From assembly GCA_014526335.1 (NCBI GenBank), contig JACTAT010000011.1, forward strand, positions 434,001-498,000: a DNA stretch of 64,000 nucleotides. The letters are read 5' to 3'. The DNA comes from Chrysaora quinquecirrha. Lineage: Eukaryota > Cnidaria > Scyphozoa > Semaeostomeae > Pelagiidae. The translations under genes and the position numbers were made by a program. This document shows positions 38,996-49,024 of this stretch, one piece after another. The notes under the pieces were generated by a model. The model saw only the letters and a list, made by a program, of their open reading frames with translations. It was not told the DNA's origin and searched no databases. Every line of letters starts with the position of its first letter. The stretch's first letter is position 1.

Positions 38996-39370
38996 ATTCC
39001 CTTTCTCCGATTCCCATCCCCAGATTCCCTTTCCCAGATTCCTTCTCCAGAAGCATTTTCTTAGATTCCCTTTTCTCAAATTCCTTTTCAGATTCTCATT
39101 CCAAGAATCCCATTTCCACATTCCTTCTCTAGAACCCTATTCTTAGATTCCCCTTCTGAAATTACCTTTCTCAGGTTCTCATTCCCAGACTCGCATTTCC
39201 ACATTCCCATTCTTCCATTCCTTCTCTAGAACCCTATTCTTAGATTCCCCTTCTAAAATCCCCTTTCTACGATTCCAATCTCTAGATTCCCATTTCCAAA
39301 TTCCCATTCCCAAATTTCTTTTCAAGAAGCCTACAATATTCTTAGATGCCATTGCCAGATTCATATTTTC
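38995..39370 (+). repeat. degenerate TTCCCATTCCCAGA minisatellite
   Basis: Pyrimidine-rich units of about 12-14 bp (GATTCCCATTCCCAGA, GATTCCCCTTCT) repeat imperfectly. It begins directly where the LINE RT similarity ends. Confidence 0.8.
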
Positions 39371-39459
39371 AGATTCTAATACTGGTTCCCTCTTAACACA
39401 GCCATGAATTTTAAAAAGCTCTAAAAAGAACGGAATAAGTCTGATCAGCTCATTTTTGG

Positions 39460-39515
39460 GTCATTTCAGGTCATTTAGGGTCATTTCAGGTCATTTCAGG
39501 TCACTTCAGGTCATT
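39460..39515 (+). repeat. GGTCATTTCA decamer array
   Basis: Five to six units of GGTCATTTCA. On the other strand this is TGAAATGACC, one base from the decamer in the foldback arms at 34082. Confidence 0.9.
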
Positions 39516-39935
39516 AAATATTTTATCAATAACGGTTTTAAACTTCAAATAAGTACTTCAGAATCTGGACAAAATTCTGACATAGGTTGTAACGGTAAGG
39601 ACATTATGATATTGCAAATACAAAATTTTGGAAGGCTTTGAATGAAGTAAATCACGCCAGTAAATAGGAACTAAACATGACAATGATTATTGTCCCCATT
39701 CTAATGCCTAGAATTCACTAAACGACTCCTTAAGTGTGCATGTCATAATAATGATAATAACTTTAAATCAAATAATTGCGTCAAGTATTTGCAGAAGTTA
39801 CATACTTTAATTTTTTAATTATAATAACATACACGATTATTTTCGTTTTCATTATGGTTATCGACATGGGGTGGAGATCTGACTTTGTTTAAATAATTAC
39901 GGATAACGTTGTTAATGAGATAAGTAGGGTAAAGA
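39516..39935. other. no gene recognised
   Basis: AT-rich spacer before the Penelope-like piece. Confidence 0.55.
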
Positions 39936-40398
39936 TTTTAAACTTCCATACATTGGTAGATTCTCGGTTGTAACTCAGCGTAAAATTAAATACTTGACTA
40001 AAAAATATTGTAAAGATATAAACATTAAACTTGTTTTTAATTCTTTTAAATTACGTTCTATGTTCGGGGTTAAAGATTCTGTGCCCAGGTGCTTTTGGGC
40101 CCGTGTTGTCTACAAATTTCTCTGTGGCGGATGTTCCGCATCTTATGTCGGGGAAACCTCTCGACATCTTTCAACATTTAATTCGAGAGCATTTGATCAC
40201 GGACAAAACTCTCATATTTTTAAACATTTAAACGAATCGCCTTCTTGTCGCCCTCTTTGCTCTGAGGATAGTTTTTCTATTCTGGACAGCCCTAACAGCT
40301 CTTTCACCCTTAAGATCAAGGAAGCGCTTCACATCTCTTTAGACAAACCTACGCTTAACAAACAGCTTTTTCATTATAACTTGCATCTTTCTTTTTAA
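39936..40398 (+). CDS. Penelope-like element: RT C-terminus and GIY-YIG endonuclease, partial
   Basis: From 39936 the reading gives FKLPYIGRFSVVTQRKIKY, then CKDINIKLVFNSFKLRSMF and GVKDSVP, the segment between RT and endonuclease. KFLCGGCSASYVGETSRHLS opens the GIY-YIG domain, followed by NSHIFKHLNESPSCRPLC, FSILDSPNSS and LKIKEALHISLDKPTLNKQL, ending at 40398. An internal EHL-type motif is altered. The RT palm is missing. Together with the hammerhead-like motif 160 bp downstream this fits a 5'-truncated Penelope-like element. The endonuclease would nick target DNA. Confidence 0.82.
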
Positions 40399-40560
40399 TT
40401 AACTTTATCTTTTCATTTCTATTTACTTATTCCCGATTGTACATTTTATTTACCTTTATAGTTACCGATTTAATTGTTTACCTCACGTGTGTTATTAGGT
40501 TATGCAATATATTATAGCTTTATTTAGTTCTTGTATTTACTTAATTCGCTTCATTCATGA

Positions 40561-40603
40561 TGTAACTGAAGATGAACATAGTATGTTCGAAACATGTCTT
40601 GCA
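40561..40603 (+). ncRNA. hammerhead-like ribozyme motif, copy 1
   Basis: TGTAA (stem I), CTGAAGA, unpaired T, stem II GAACAT/ATGTTC with loop AGT, GAA, short stem III AC-AT-GT, C (cleavage position), TTGCA (stem I). It lies 160 bp after a Penelope GIY-YIG ORF, the place where hammerheads are known in that group (in the pLTR). Compared with 33291-33334, three stem II pairs change on both sides while pairing is kept. Confidence 0.55.
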
Positions 40604-40689
40604 ATTTAAAAATCGTTGTCTTTTTTGTGAAATTTCTATCATGGTTATTGAATTCTCGAAGTTTTGAAACAATAATTCAAATTGGCATC

Positions 40690-41090
40690 TCGGTTCTAAG
40701 GAAATAAAAGAATGTAATTTCTGCGAATACTTGGGGGTCACAACTATATCAACTAGCTCTTTAAGTGAGCAAACAGACATAATAAAAGAAAACACCAGTA
40801 AAGCATATTTTGCACTTATTAATAAATGTAAGGAATTACAAGCTAGCTTGATTCTTTTTCTTTTTGACCAAACTATTGTCCCAATTCTAAATTATGAATC
40901 CACAATCTGGGGTTTTAATGAAGACATTAATCCAAAACGTCTGCATCTATCTGCTTGTAAATATATAATAGGAGTTAAATCAACAAATTAAATATATAAT
41001 AGGAGTTAAATCAACAAATTCAGAAGCAGTCTATGCTGAACTGAGTGGAATCACACTCTAGCTGAAGAGACATGTTAACACCGTTAAATT
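40690..41090 (+). pseudogene. LINE reverse transcriptase C-terminal fragment
   Basis: YLGVTTISTSSLSEQTDI, NKCKELQ, QTIVPILNYESTIWGFNEDI and RLHLSACKYIIGVKSTN are C-terminal LINE RT motifs. A 31-bp tandem duplication (40958-41019) introduces a stop. After it, SEAVYAELSGITL continues the family reading. Confidence 0.82.
40958..41019 (+). repeat. 31-bp exact tandem duplication
   Basis: TAAATATATAATAGGAGTTA plus 11 more bases occurs twice without a gap, breaking the LINE RT frame. Confidence 0.95.
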
Positions 41091-41199
41091 TTTTACGAGG
41101 ATAGAATCATTAAAAGATTATTTGCTGCTCGTAACAATACCCTTTTACTGCACTCCTCGGATTTTTTCTGCTTCATCAATGATGAAGGTAGCTGCTTGC

Positions 41200-42760
41200 C
41201 TGTGAACCATTTAGGTGTCAGATGTCAGATCTCTTCATAATTCCAGCCACATTCCATTGGACCTTTCTTGAAACATTTATGTCCAAACAGCGTAGCCATA
41301 TAAAACATGTTAAGTGTGCATGCTTCAATTCTTCGTCTATGGATTTACGGTTGGGTGGAATTGCTGCAGACAATTTTTGTCTTCAGAGTTTTGTAGATAC
41401 GAATTCTTGTCTCCACATAGTTCTTTCCACTATACATTCCACTGTCCACTATACATAACTGTTTGCACAAATTCCTTTGCATTGCCCAAAGATTCTCTCT
41501 GACAGATGTTCAATTCTTCCTATTTCTTGGATAAACGCACATTGATCTTCATTCTGCATTATCTTTTTTAGCAATTTGACATTTTCTATATTATACTTGT
41601 ATGCGGTTGTATCGCAACTTGTAATAGCATGGATCTTTCGTAGAGCACAGCAAGCTTTGGGGTCAAACTTTTCAATGAAATTTCCAATTGTAACGAATTT
41701 TTCATTGTCTATGCGCATAAATCATTCTTTCCCTGGCTCGCACCTCTGCATAGCATAAACTAGCAATACAAAAACATCAGTGTCCTTGGCAAAAACAACG
41801 AATGGCGTATTGTTTGCATGCAATATCATTCCAGTGTCTGCCTCTTAGTGATTGCATCTTGGCATTATTTCTAGATTGCTTCTTGAAATTCTCCAGGCTT
41901 CATCTTTAAAAGTTAGTATCAGTGGAATTTTCAGGAGTTTTCTCCCCTTCATTAGTGATATTCTCAGTATGAAACTAGACAAGGGCATCAAATGCTTCTT
42001 TAAGGACCTGCATGCATCTATAGTAGTGTTTTCCACTAAATGCCTGGTTGGCAGATCCTGCTGCCATAGCACCTGAACCTATAAACAATTCCCTGTATCC
42101 CATGCAAGAATTTTGCTTGTAGATCAAACGCTGTCTTAGTCTCAGCTGGTGGAAGCTGCCAATCAGAACAATTAGATTTTTGTACTGGTTGCTGTGCTTC
42201 AAAATTATTTGTACCAGTTTGGAAAAAAAACATCCTCGTCTGCATGGGTAAACATGTGATGTAGCCTGAGATCATCAATTATGTTGTTGAGAGCATCAAG
42301 GTAGTGTTTGCAGACAAAAAAGTCTGGAGGTTGAAAAATAACTGGCATGTACTCTATTAGAGACTTTTGTTGATCAATGTTGGCGATTACTCTGTTAAAA
42401 GCAGTCCATGAGCCTTAAAGTTGAAGCTGCTCTTGCGTTTCAGTGCTGGGAACCCCATTTGCAAGAGCCCAGACAACATATTTTTTAAGACATTCCTGAA
42501 GAAGATCTTTTTTTTCATCCTCACAATATTGGGGAAACTTTGGTGGATCCTGTCTTGGGCCAAGTGTGTAGTGTGGAATTTCTTCTTCTTGCTGTTGTTC
42601 CACAATGTCAATCTCTTCATCAAGTGGTCTTTCAAGTAAACTTTCTTCACCTGTGGGATAAAAAGGACACTGGTCGTGACAATGTTTCTTTGCATAAAGA
42701 AAGCATCTAAGAACTGTTTTAGATTGAAATCGGTTATTACAATCAAGTAGTCAATAAATA
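41200..42760 (-). pseudogene. decayed transposon-type ORF, family unnamed
   Basis: Minus-strand reading passes through several frames: PHYTLGPRQDPPKFPQYCED, VVWALANGVPSTETQEQ, then GSWTAFNRVIANIDQQKSLI, EYMPVIFQPPDFFVCKHYLD, and LIGSFHQLRLRQRLIYKQN, CMGYRELFIGSGAMAAGSAN, HYYRCMQVLKEAFDALV. Nearer the C-terminus is FDPKACCALRKIHAITSCDT with TAYKYNIENVK. I have the impression of a repetitive protein family common in cnidarian genomes, but cannot name it. Stops and frame changes show it is dead. Confidence 0.6.
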
Positions 42761-43049
42761 AATGTTATTCATTTTTCATCGGTCTGATTACCAAAGTAAA
42801 TTAATAAAAATACATTTTAAATACCTGCAAGACATGGAACGAAGCGTTTCTTATTCATATTGTGCGTTGTCCCAGCACCAGTCATCGTTTCTTGGCAGCC
42901 ATCATCATTACTGAAATTGAATGTCCAAGACTGTGAAGATTTTGGGCTACCTCCTTAATTCCAGTTAACCCGTGAACAGTCAGACCAAACATGGCTTTTT
43001 TAGCATTCTTTTGACGTGAGATAAGAGATTCCCAGTCTCATGTGAAGCT

Positions 43050-43338
43050 ATAACCACAATCAGAGCAAGACTGGAAAGCAATCGCTGCAAAGTTTCTTGA
43101 AGAGTGGGATTTCCCCAATTGTTTGGGTGCACTTGATGGCAAGCACGTTGCAATAGAATTCCCTGGATATAGTGGTTCTGAATACTTTAATTATAAAGGC
43201 TTTTTAAGCATTGTGCTGATGGAGATCTTTGATGCCCAGTATTGCATTACGTTAGTTGACATTGGCAACTTTGGGAGACACAATGATGCTGAAATCTTCA
43301 ATAGTTCAGAAATGGGAAAGGCATTCACAAGAAGCTAA
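43050..43338 (+). pseudogene. PIF/Harbinger transposase exon (DDE_Tnp_4 type)
   Basis: The open stretch reads WKAIAAKFLEEWDFPNCLGA, then LDGKHVAIEFPGYSGSEYFN, YKGFLSIVLMEIFDAQYCIT and LVDIGNFGRHNDAEIFNSSE. GALDGKH with the first Asp, NYKGF and VDIG..GR.(N)D are hallmark PIF/Harbinger motifs. The piece probably starts at a splice acceptor near 43060. The remaining catalytic residues (third acidic) are not found downstream; the frame ends after GKAFTRS. It acts, when whole, as a DNA transposase in the nucleus with a Myb/MADF partner, and a MADF gene lies 650 bp away. Confidence 0.85.
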
Positions 43339-43989
43339 TGTGGCTCTGAGCACCATATAATGGGCGAGCAAGAAAATGGGCGACTAATGGTCCAGCCGTA
43401 AAATAGGCAGGCTGTGATTGCGTGACAAGTCTGACCTGACATTATACCACAGCTTTTTTAAATGTAAATTCACGTAAAATCTATAGGCCAAGTTTGAAGT
43501 GTTGTTTTCTTCTGCGGCATAGAACAAAAATTAGCTTCAACATACTAAACAAAGAAAGAAAGTCGTAAATAAGGACAAAAGACATTATCAATCTGAAAAT
43601 CATATTCAATCTTTGTATTTTCAAGAGTTTTAGGGGTGGGCTCTTTTACCCGTAAAATGGGCGACAGCCTAGGCCATGTGTTTACATTTTACCAAAGGGT
43701 TGTTTGATTCTTGGATCGTGAATTTTATTTACATTTCGAGGGAAAATACATGAAAATAGTGACTAGGGAAATCTCAGAATAACCTTCAATCTTTGTTTCA
43801 CTCATGATGTTTTTAGGAAGTTTTTTAACAGTAAAAAGGTTCACTGAGTTGGCAAAAGTCATATGTAAACAGCACTTGAAAAATGTGAGAAAACTGAGAT
43901 ATTAATAATTACAATAGTCAAAACTGAAATAAAAACTGAAATACACATATTCTGAGTACCTTTGTATTTTTTTCAGTTTGTGATTATTT
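43339..43989. other. no gene; between transposase and MADF gene
   Basis: Contains several GGGCGA-type words and AT-rich DNA. No transposase continuation seen. Confidence 0.55.
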
Positions 43990-44262
43990 AAATTATTGAA
44001 AGCTGTTTGGTGTAGATTGCAAGCTATCAGATCCCAAAACTTGGCTTTGCCAGTAGTTTGCAACTTGTTCTGCCCTAGATGCTTTTTGTTGGTATCCTGA
44101 CAATTGATTATTATGATATCCAAGCTCAATATCCAAGAAGACCTTCTCGATTGCATTTCTTGCCACAGCCCTTTTCATTCTGTCTAGTCTCCTGAGACGA
44201 CTTGCAATACTCTTTCCATAATAGTGGTCTTCATCCAATTCTGTCTCTAGTGCAATCGCTTA
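43990..44262 (-). pseudogene. MADF/BESS protein gene, C-terminal piece
   Basis: Minus-strand reading IALETELDEDHYYGKSIASR, LRRLDRMKRAVARNAIEKVF, LDIELGYH. The last part resembles a BESS motif, the C-terminal dimerisation motif of MADF proteins. It is the continuation of the N-terminal piece at 49025-49870; the two are separated by the 44264-49023 element. In Harbinger elements a MADF/Myb-like protein helps bring the transposase to DNA. Confidence 0.72.
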
Positions 44263-44369
44263 GGAGTCAAATTGTGCACTTTATGATACAAGCATGAAAT
44301 TTGGCACAAGTACAGAGTTTGATGCGCCAAACAAAATGAGAAACAGACCCAACTCAGAAAATGGCCCCG

Positions 44370-45030
44370 AAAGCTATTTTTAGACTGGGGTACTTGACCC
44401 CAATCCCCAAAAACATTTTTCTTCTATAACTCAAAAACTATTAACGATACAGAACTGAAAATGAGTACAGTTACATACTTTAATATGCTTAATACAACGA
44501 ACAACAGATTCATTCAAAAAATACCCCCTAAAGCTATTTTTAGACTGGGGTACTTGACCCCAATCCCCAAAAACGTTTTTTCTATAACTCGGAAACTATT
44601 AACGATACAGAACTGAAAATGAGTACAGATACACATTTTAATATGCTTAATACAACGAAAAACAGACCCATTCAAAAATTCCTCCGAAAGCTATTTTTAG
44701 ACTGGGGTACTTGACCCCAACCCCAAAACTATTTTTTTCTATAACTTGCAAACTATTTCCGATACGCAACTGAAAATGAGTACAGTCACATATTTGGTAT
44801 GCTTAATACAACGAACAACAGATCCATTCAAAAAAATTCCCCCGAAAGCTATTTTTAGATTTGGGTACTTGACCCCAGCCCCAAAAAATTTTTCCTCTAT
44901 AACTCAGAAACTATTTACAATACAGGACTGAAAATTAGCAAAGTTAAATATTTGGTATGCTTAATACAACGAACAACAGACCCATTCATCGAAATTCCGC
45001 CAAAGTTATTTTTAGACATGGGTTCTCGGG
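44370..45030 (+). repeat. 158-bp tandem repeat, left arm
   Basis: GCTATTTTTAGACTGGGGTA starts at 44373, 44533, 44690, 44848 and (degenerate) 45005: spacings 157-160. Each has the small palindrome GGGGTACTTGACCCC. The last unit is the most diverged. Confidence 0.92.
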
Positions 45031-46145
45031 TGTAGCCCTCTATAGGGTTTTCAACTCAGAAGTTATTACGATTCGAAATTCGTGTGACGTCATCAAAACG
45101 CAAAACTGATATTTTGAGTCTTAACCGTTTCGTGCATAAATCTTTCTTTTGATGTGCTCAGCGTTACTTTTAGGATAAACGCATCATGTTCTCGGTCACG
45201 TACGCCAATTTTTGTAATTTCAAACCTTAATTTACGAAGAATGCTCGTAATTTCAATTGCGATGCAGCTAGGGTTCCAAACTACTATGAATGTTGAAAAA
45301 GATGCAAAAGATAAAACATTTTCTGCTTACTTTCTCTGAGAATGGTAATATGATTGAGCTAGATAGATCTAAGTACTAAAAAAGTGGATCTCAAGGTAAT
45401 CATACACCAAAAATAGGGGGCACTGCTTGCAAAAGTTGAACAGCCGCAGTTTGATACGTGGTCACTTGGTTAGGAATAATGCTCAAAGAAAGAGGGGAAC
45501 TGCCATTGAGGGTTGAGTTTCATTGCATTGACGAAACTCCATATCATCAATAGGTATGTCCATTTCAGTCGACAAGATTGGCGAAAGACAAGAAGCAATT
45601 GCGCAGCCACTTGCCAGCTACTTGCGATTGCTGAAATGAACTGGAGCGAATCTTAGCGAAGCCAATCGACCGATTCAGTTTTAGTTCAATATTTCGGCAA
45701 CAAAATTTGTGCCAGAATAGGAGCCACAAGCCAGATAATATCTGAATCTGCGAACCTACCCTATAAATCCTATTTCGCCTTTTTCTTACGTTTTTTTATC
45801 ATTATCATTCAGTGCTCGTCTCTGCTATTATTGGAGAACTCATCCCACAAAGCCGCACTTACAAAGTTATACATTTGTCAACGTAACAACTTGCGAACTG
45901 CATCTCTCACCTTGAAGCTCTAAAAACGTAATCAAAATTCTTTGCAAAAGTCAATTCAAATAGCTTATCGATTACTGTTATTGCTATCTTTTATAAATCT
46001 CTGCATTATGCCTATTAAGACTGATAAAAAGTGGCATACTTCGTACTTTAGCACGAAAGTGAACGGATTTTTCTGTGTTTTGGGTGAACCGTAATATTTG
46101 AATTCCTCCCAATCCACCACCAAGCCTGGTTTCTAAACTAGCAAT
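45031..46145. other. no gene recognised, inside the inverted-repeat element
   Basis: Mixed-composition DNA without convincing ORF; short ORFs lack motifs. Confidence 0.55.
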
Positions 46146-46845
46146 ATCCGTGCCTATGCCTTTGCCTACTCCTATGCCTTCATCTACACCTTCGCCTGTG
46201 CCTATGCCATGCCCTACAACAATGCCTTCATCTACACATACACCTGTTCCTATGCCTTCGCCTATGCCTTTGCCTTCATCTACACCTGTGCCTATGCCTT
46301 CGCCTACAACAATGCCTTCATCTACACATACACCTGTTCCTATGCCTTTGCCTATGCCTTTGCCTTCGTCTACACCTGTGCTTATGCTTTCGCCTACACC
46401 AATGCCTACATCAACACCTACGTCTGTGCCTATGCATTCGCCTACACCAATGCCTAAATCTAAATCCACGCCTTTGTCTATAGCTTTGCCTATGCCTTTG
46501 CCTTCGTCTACACCTGTAGCGATGCCTTCGCCTACACCTATGCCTTCATCTACACCTACACCTGTGCCTATGCCTTCGCCTATACCTTTGCTACATCTAC
46601 ACCTACGCCGGTGCCTGTGCCAATGCCTTCGCCTATGCCTACACCTGTACCTATGCCTTAGCCTAGACCTATGCCTTCACCTACACATACACCTGTTCCT
46701 GTGCCTTCGCCTATGCCTTTGCCTTCGTCTACACCTGTGCCTATGCCTTCGCCTACACCAATGCCTATATCTAAATCTACACCTGTGCCTATGCCTTCGC
46801 CTATGTCTTTGCTTATACCTATACCTGTGCCTTAACCATACCTAA
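46146..46845 (+). repeat. CCTATG/CCTTCG/CCTACA hexamer minisatellite
   Basis: About 700 bp of hexamers beginning CCT, in phrases such as CCTATGCCTTCGCCTACAC and CCTTCATCTACACCT. It is open in every plus-strand frame (Met-Pro-Ser-Pro-Thr, Tyr-Ala-Phe) and in the reverse (Gly-Glu-Gly-Ile), which is a by-product of repeat composition. A short continuation lies at 48408-48447, beyond the LINE. Confidence 0.92.
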
Positions 46846-46847
46846 AG

Positions 46848-48020
46848 AGTAAATAACTTCCTTGAGAAAAATAATGTAATTTTCAAACATCAGTTTGGCT
46901 TCCAAAAAAATAAATCCACTTCTCTTGCAATACTTGATGTTACAACAAAGCTATTAAATGCAATTGAAAATAAACAATTCTCTTGCTGTATTTTTCTTGA
47001 CTTTGCTAAAGCGTTTGATACGGTAGATCATGAAACTCTATTACATAAACTAGAGTATTATGGAATAAGGGGTATCGCATTACAATGGTTTCGTTCTTAT
47101 CTGAAAGGTAGAAAGCAGAGTGTCTTTGTAGGTGGTGAACTATCAGAAAGCCTTGACATTTCTTATGGTGTGCCTCAAGGGAGTGTTCTTGGTCCTTTAT
47201 TATTTCTTCTTTATATAAACGATATACCTAGCTCTTCGAAAAACCTAGATTTTCATCTTTTTGCTGATGATACAAGTCTATTTATGTCACATAATGATCT
47301 TACAACACTAGAGACAAATATTAATACAGAGTTAGCAAATATTTCTGACTGGCTAATTGCTAATAAACTTTCCTTAAACACCAAAAAATCAAATTACTTA
47401 ATCTTTTCCCCTAAAAATAAAATATTAAAGAAAGAAGTAACTATTTATATTAATAATGAAAGGTTAGCTGAAGCTCAAAGTGTAAAATACCTTGGTGTAT
47501 TAATAGATAACAATTTAAATTGGAAGACTCATATACAACATACAAATGTAAAGATATCAAAAAGTATTGGTATATTATCTCGCTTGAGACATTTTGTTGG
47601 GAAAGATGTTTTAATTAGTATTTATAATGCTTTTATTCAACCGCACATTAATTATGGTATAATAAATTGGGGGAACATACAAAAGTATCCTGGACCCTTT
47701 AAAGAAAAGTATGAAGCGCTGTAAGGCTGATTCATTTTGAGTCCAAAACATCTCATAGTCAACCTTTATTCAATAAATCAAAATTGTTATGTCTTGACGA
47801 TTGCTATCAAAATGAATGTGCCAAATTTATGTATGATATATGTAACAAAAATGTAGAAGAACAATTTTGTAATCTTTTCGAAATGACAAGGAATAAACAT
47901 AGCATACACCTATTGTAAAACTAGCGTGTTTTACAGATTAAGATGAACAAGGATTCAACCAATAATTTTGTCCTCATGTAAATAAAATGAATCACTCAAA
48001 TGTATAAATGTATAAATAAA
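46848..48020 (+). mobile_element. 5'-truncated LINE (CR1/Jockey type) inserted in the minisatellite
   Basis: RT sequence begins abruptly after the minisatellite and ends with a C-terminal region, then a 3' region with ATGTATAA repeats at 47995-48020, a typical LINE tail. The minisatellite resumes at 48408 after about 390 bp of other sequence. Confidence 0.78.
46850..47920 (+). pseudogene. LINE reverse transcriptase, 5'-truncated
   Basis: From 46850 the reading is FLEKNNVIFKHQFGFQKNKS, FSCCIFLDFAKAFDTVDHET (catalytic Asp), YGVPQGSVLGPLLFLLYIND, FHLFADDTSLFMSH (catalytic ADD), ISDWLIANKLSLNTKKSNYL and VKYLGVLIDNNLNWKTHIQ. A frameshift near 47720 separates the C-terminal part (LIHFESKTSHSQPLFNKSKL). 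It is the same family as the minus-strand RT at 56432-57811. The fingers and the endonuclease are missing, as with 5' truncation in LINE insertion. Confidence 0.92.
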
Positions 48021-48407
48021 CGTAAACGGTAAAAAGACTAATCAACTTGATAAAATCCAGCGTTCTTATTTAACAAACTTCGATCTCTAAAGCTTCTGAC
48101 AGACACAGCAAATTCGCTAGAAAATTCAGCGGAAAACTCGGCACAACTTTAGGACACAACTTGAATCGACAACAGCAAAAACACGACTGAGGGTAACCAA
48201 GAAGACAACAACTGAAAACACACTAAAGACACACCTAATGATGCAACTGGAATTATGACAAATGGCAAGATGGTGATGACCAAATGAAATGACAATAGGA
48301 CATAGAATACAGTTGACAAGGTGATAATAAACAAACTGAATGAAAAAACAAGAAAAACAAGTTGACAAAAATAACGAACACAAACAAGAAAAACCTGTCG
48401 CTTAACA
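48021..48407. other. no gene recognised
   Basis: AC-rich and GACAA-rich stretch between LINE tail and the resumed minisatellite. Confidence 0.5.
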
Positions 48408-48447
48408 CTATGCCTTCATCTACACCTACACTTGTTCCTATGCCTTC
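48408..48447 (+). repeat. minisatellite fragment, right of the LINE
   Basis: ATGCCTTCATCTACACCTAC and TTCCTATGCCTTCGC match the 46146-46845 array. Confidence 0.85.
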
Positions 48448-48667
48448 GCGATGTTGGCAAATCGAATTGGTGTTTTATAATTTGTTGCTCCATTTGAGAT
48501 GTTCTTTCTGACCATATCATTAAAAACACAAAATTCAAAATTCAGATTTTCACTGACCGTAACCTTTCTACGTCATCGATGACGTCACAACCGTTGATTT
48601 GCCAGAATGTTCCCAAGTCTTAAAATGACCACCAACCACCAAAGAATCCAAAACTACTTTAAAATTT

Positions 48668-49023
48668 CCGGTTACCCAGTTTGCTAGAATGTTGCCAAAA
48701 ATGCCCTGTCCAAAATGTTTTGGGGGCTGGGGTCAAGTATCCCAGTCTAAAAATAGCTTTCGGGGGAATTTTTTGAATGGATTTGTTATTCCTTGTATTA
48801 AGCATATTAAAATATGTAACTGCACTAACTTTCAGCTGCGCATCGCAAATAGTTTCCAAGTTATAGAAGAAAACTCTGTGGGGGCTGGGCCCAATTCCCC
48901 CAGTCTAAAAATAGCTTTCCGGGCCATTCTCTGAGTTGGGTCTGTTTCTCATTTTGTTTGGCACATCAAACTCTGTACTTGTGCCAAATTTCATGCTTGT
49001 ATCATAAAATGCACAATTCATAC
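48668..49023 (-). repeat. right arm of the inverted-repeat element
   Basis: Reverse complement of the left arm; AGTCTAAAAATAGCTTTC occurs at about 48746 and 48900, i.e. two repeat units, and the end reads TTGTATCATAAAATGCACAA. Confidence 0.88.
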
Positions 49024-49024
49024 C

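Larger units (their letters stand above)
44264..49023. mobile_element. 4.8-kb inverted-repeat element with subterminal tandem repeats
   Basis: Left end AATTGTGCACTTTATGATAC and right end GTATCATAAAATGCACAATT are inverted copies, continuing through AGCATGAAATTTGGCAC and CAAACAAAATGAGAAACAGA. The left arm has five units of a 158-bp repeat, the right arm about two. It lies inside the MADF gene, whose two halves read on across it. No transposase of its own is seen. It contains a minisatellite and a LINE. Confidence 0.82.

Noticed and set aside
46150..46845. 231-codon Met-Pro-Ser/Thr ORF and its antisense Gly-rich ORF
   Set aside because: Hexamer minisatellite; all frames are open, and a LINE interrupts the array.
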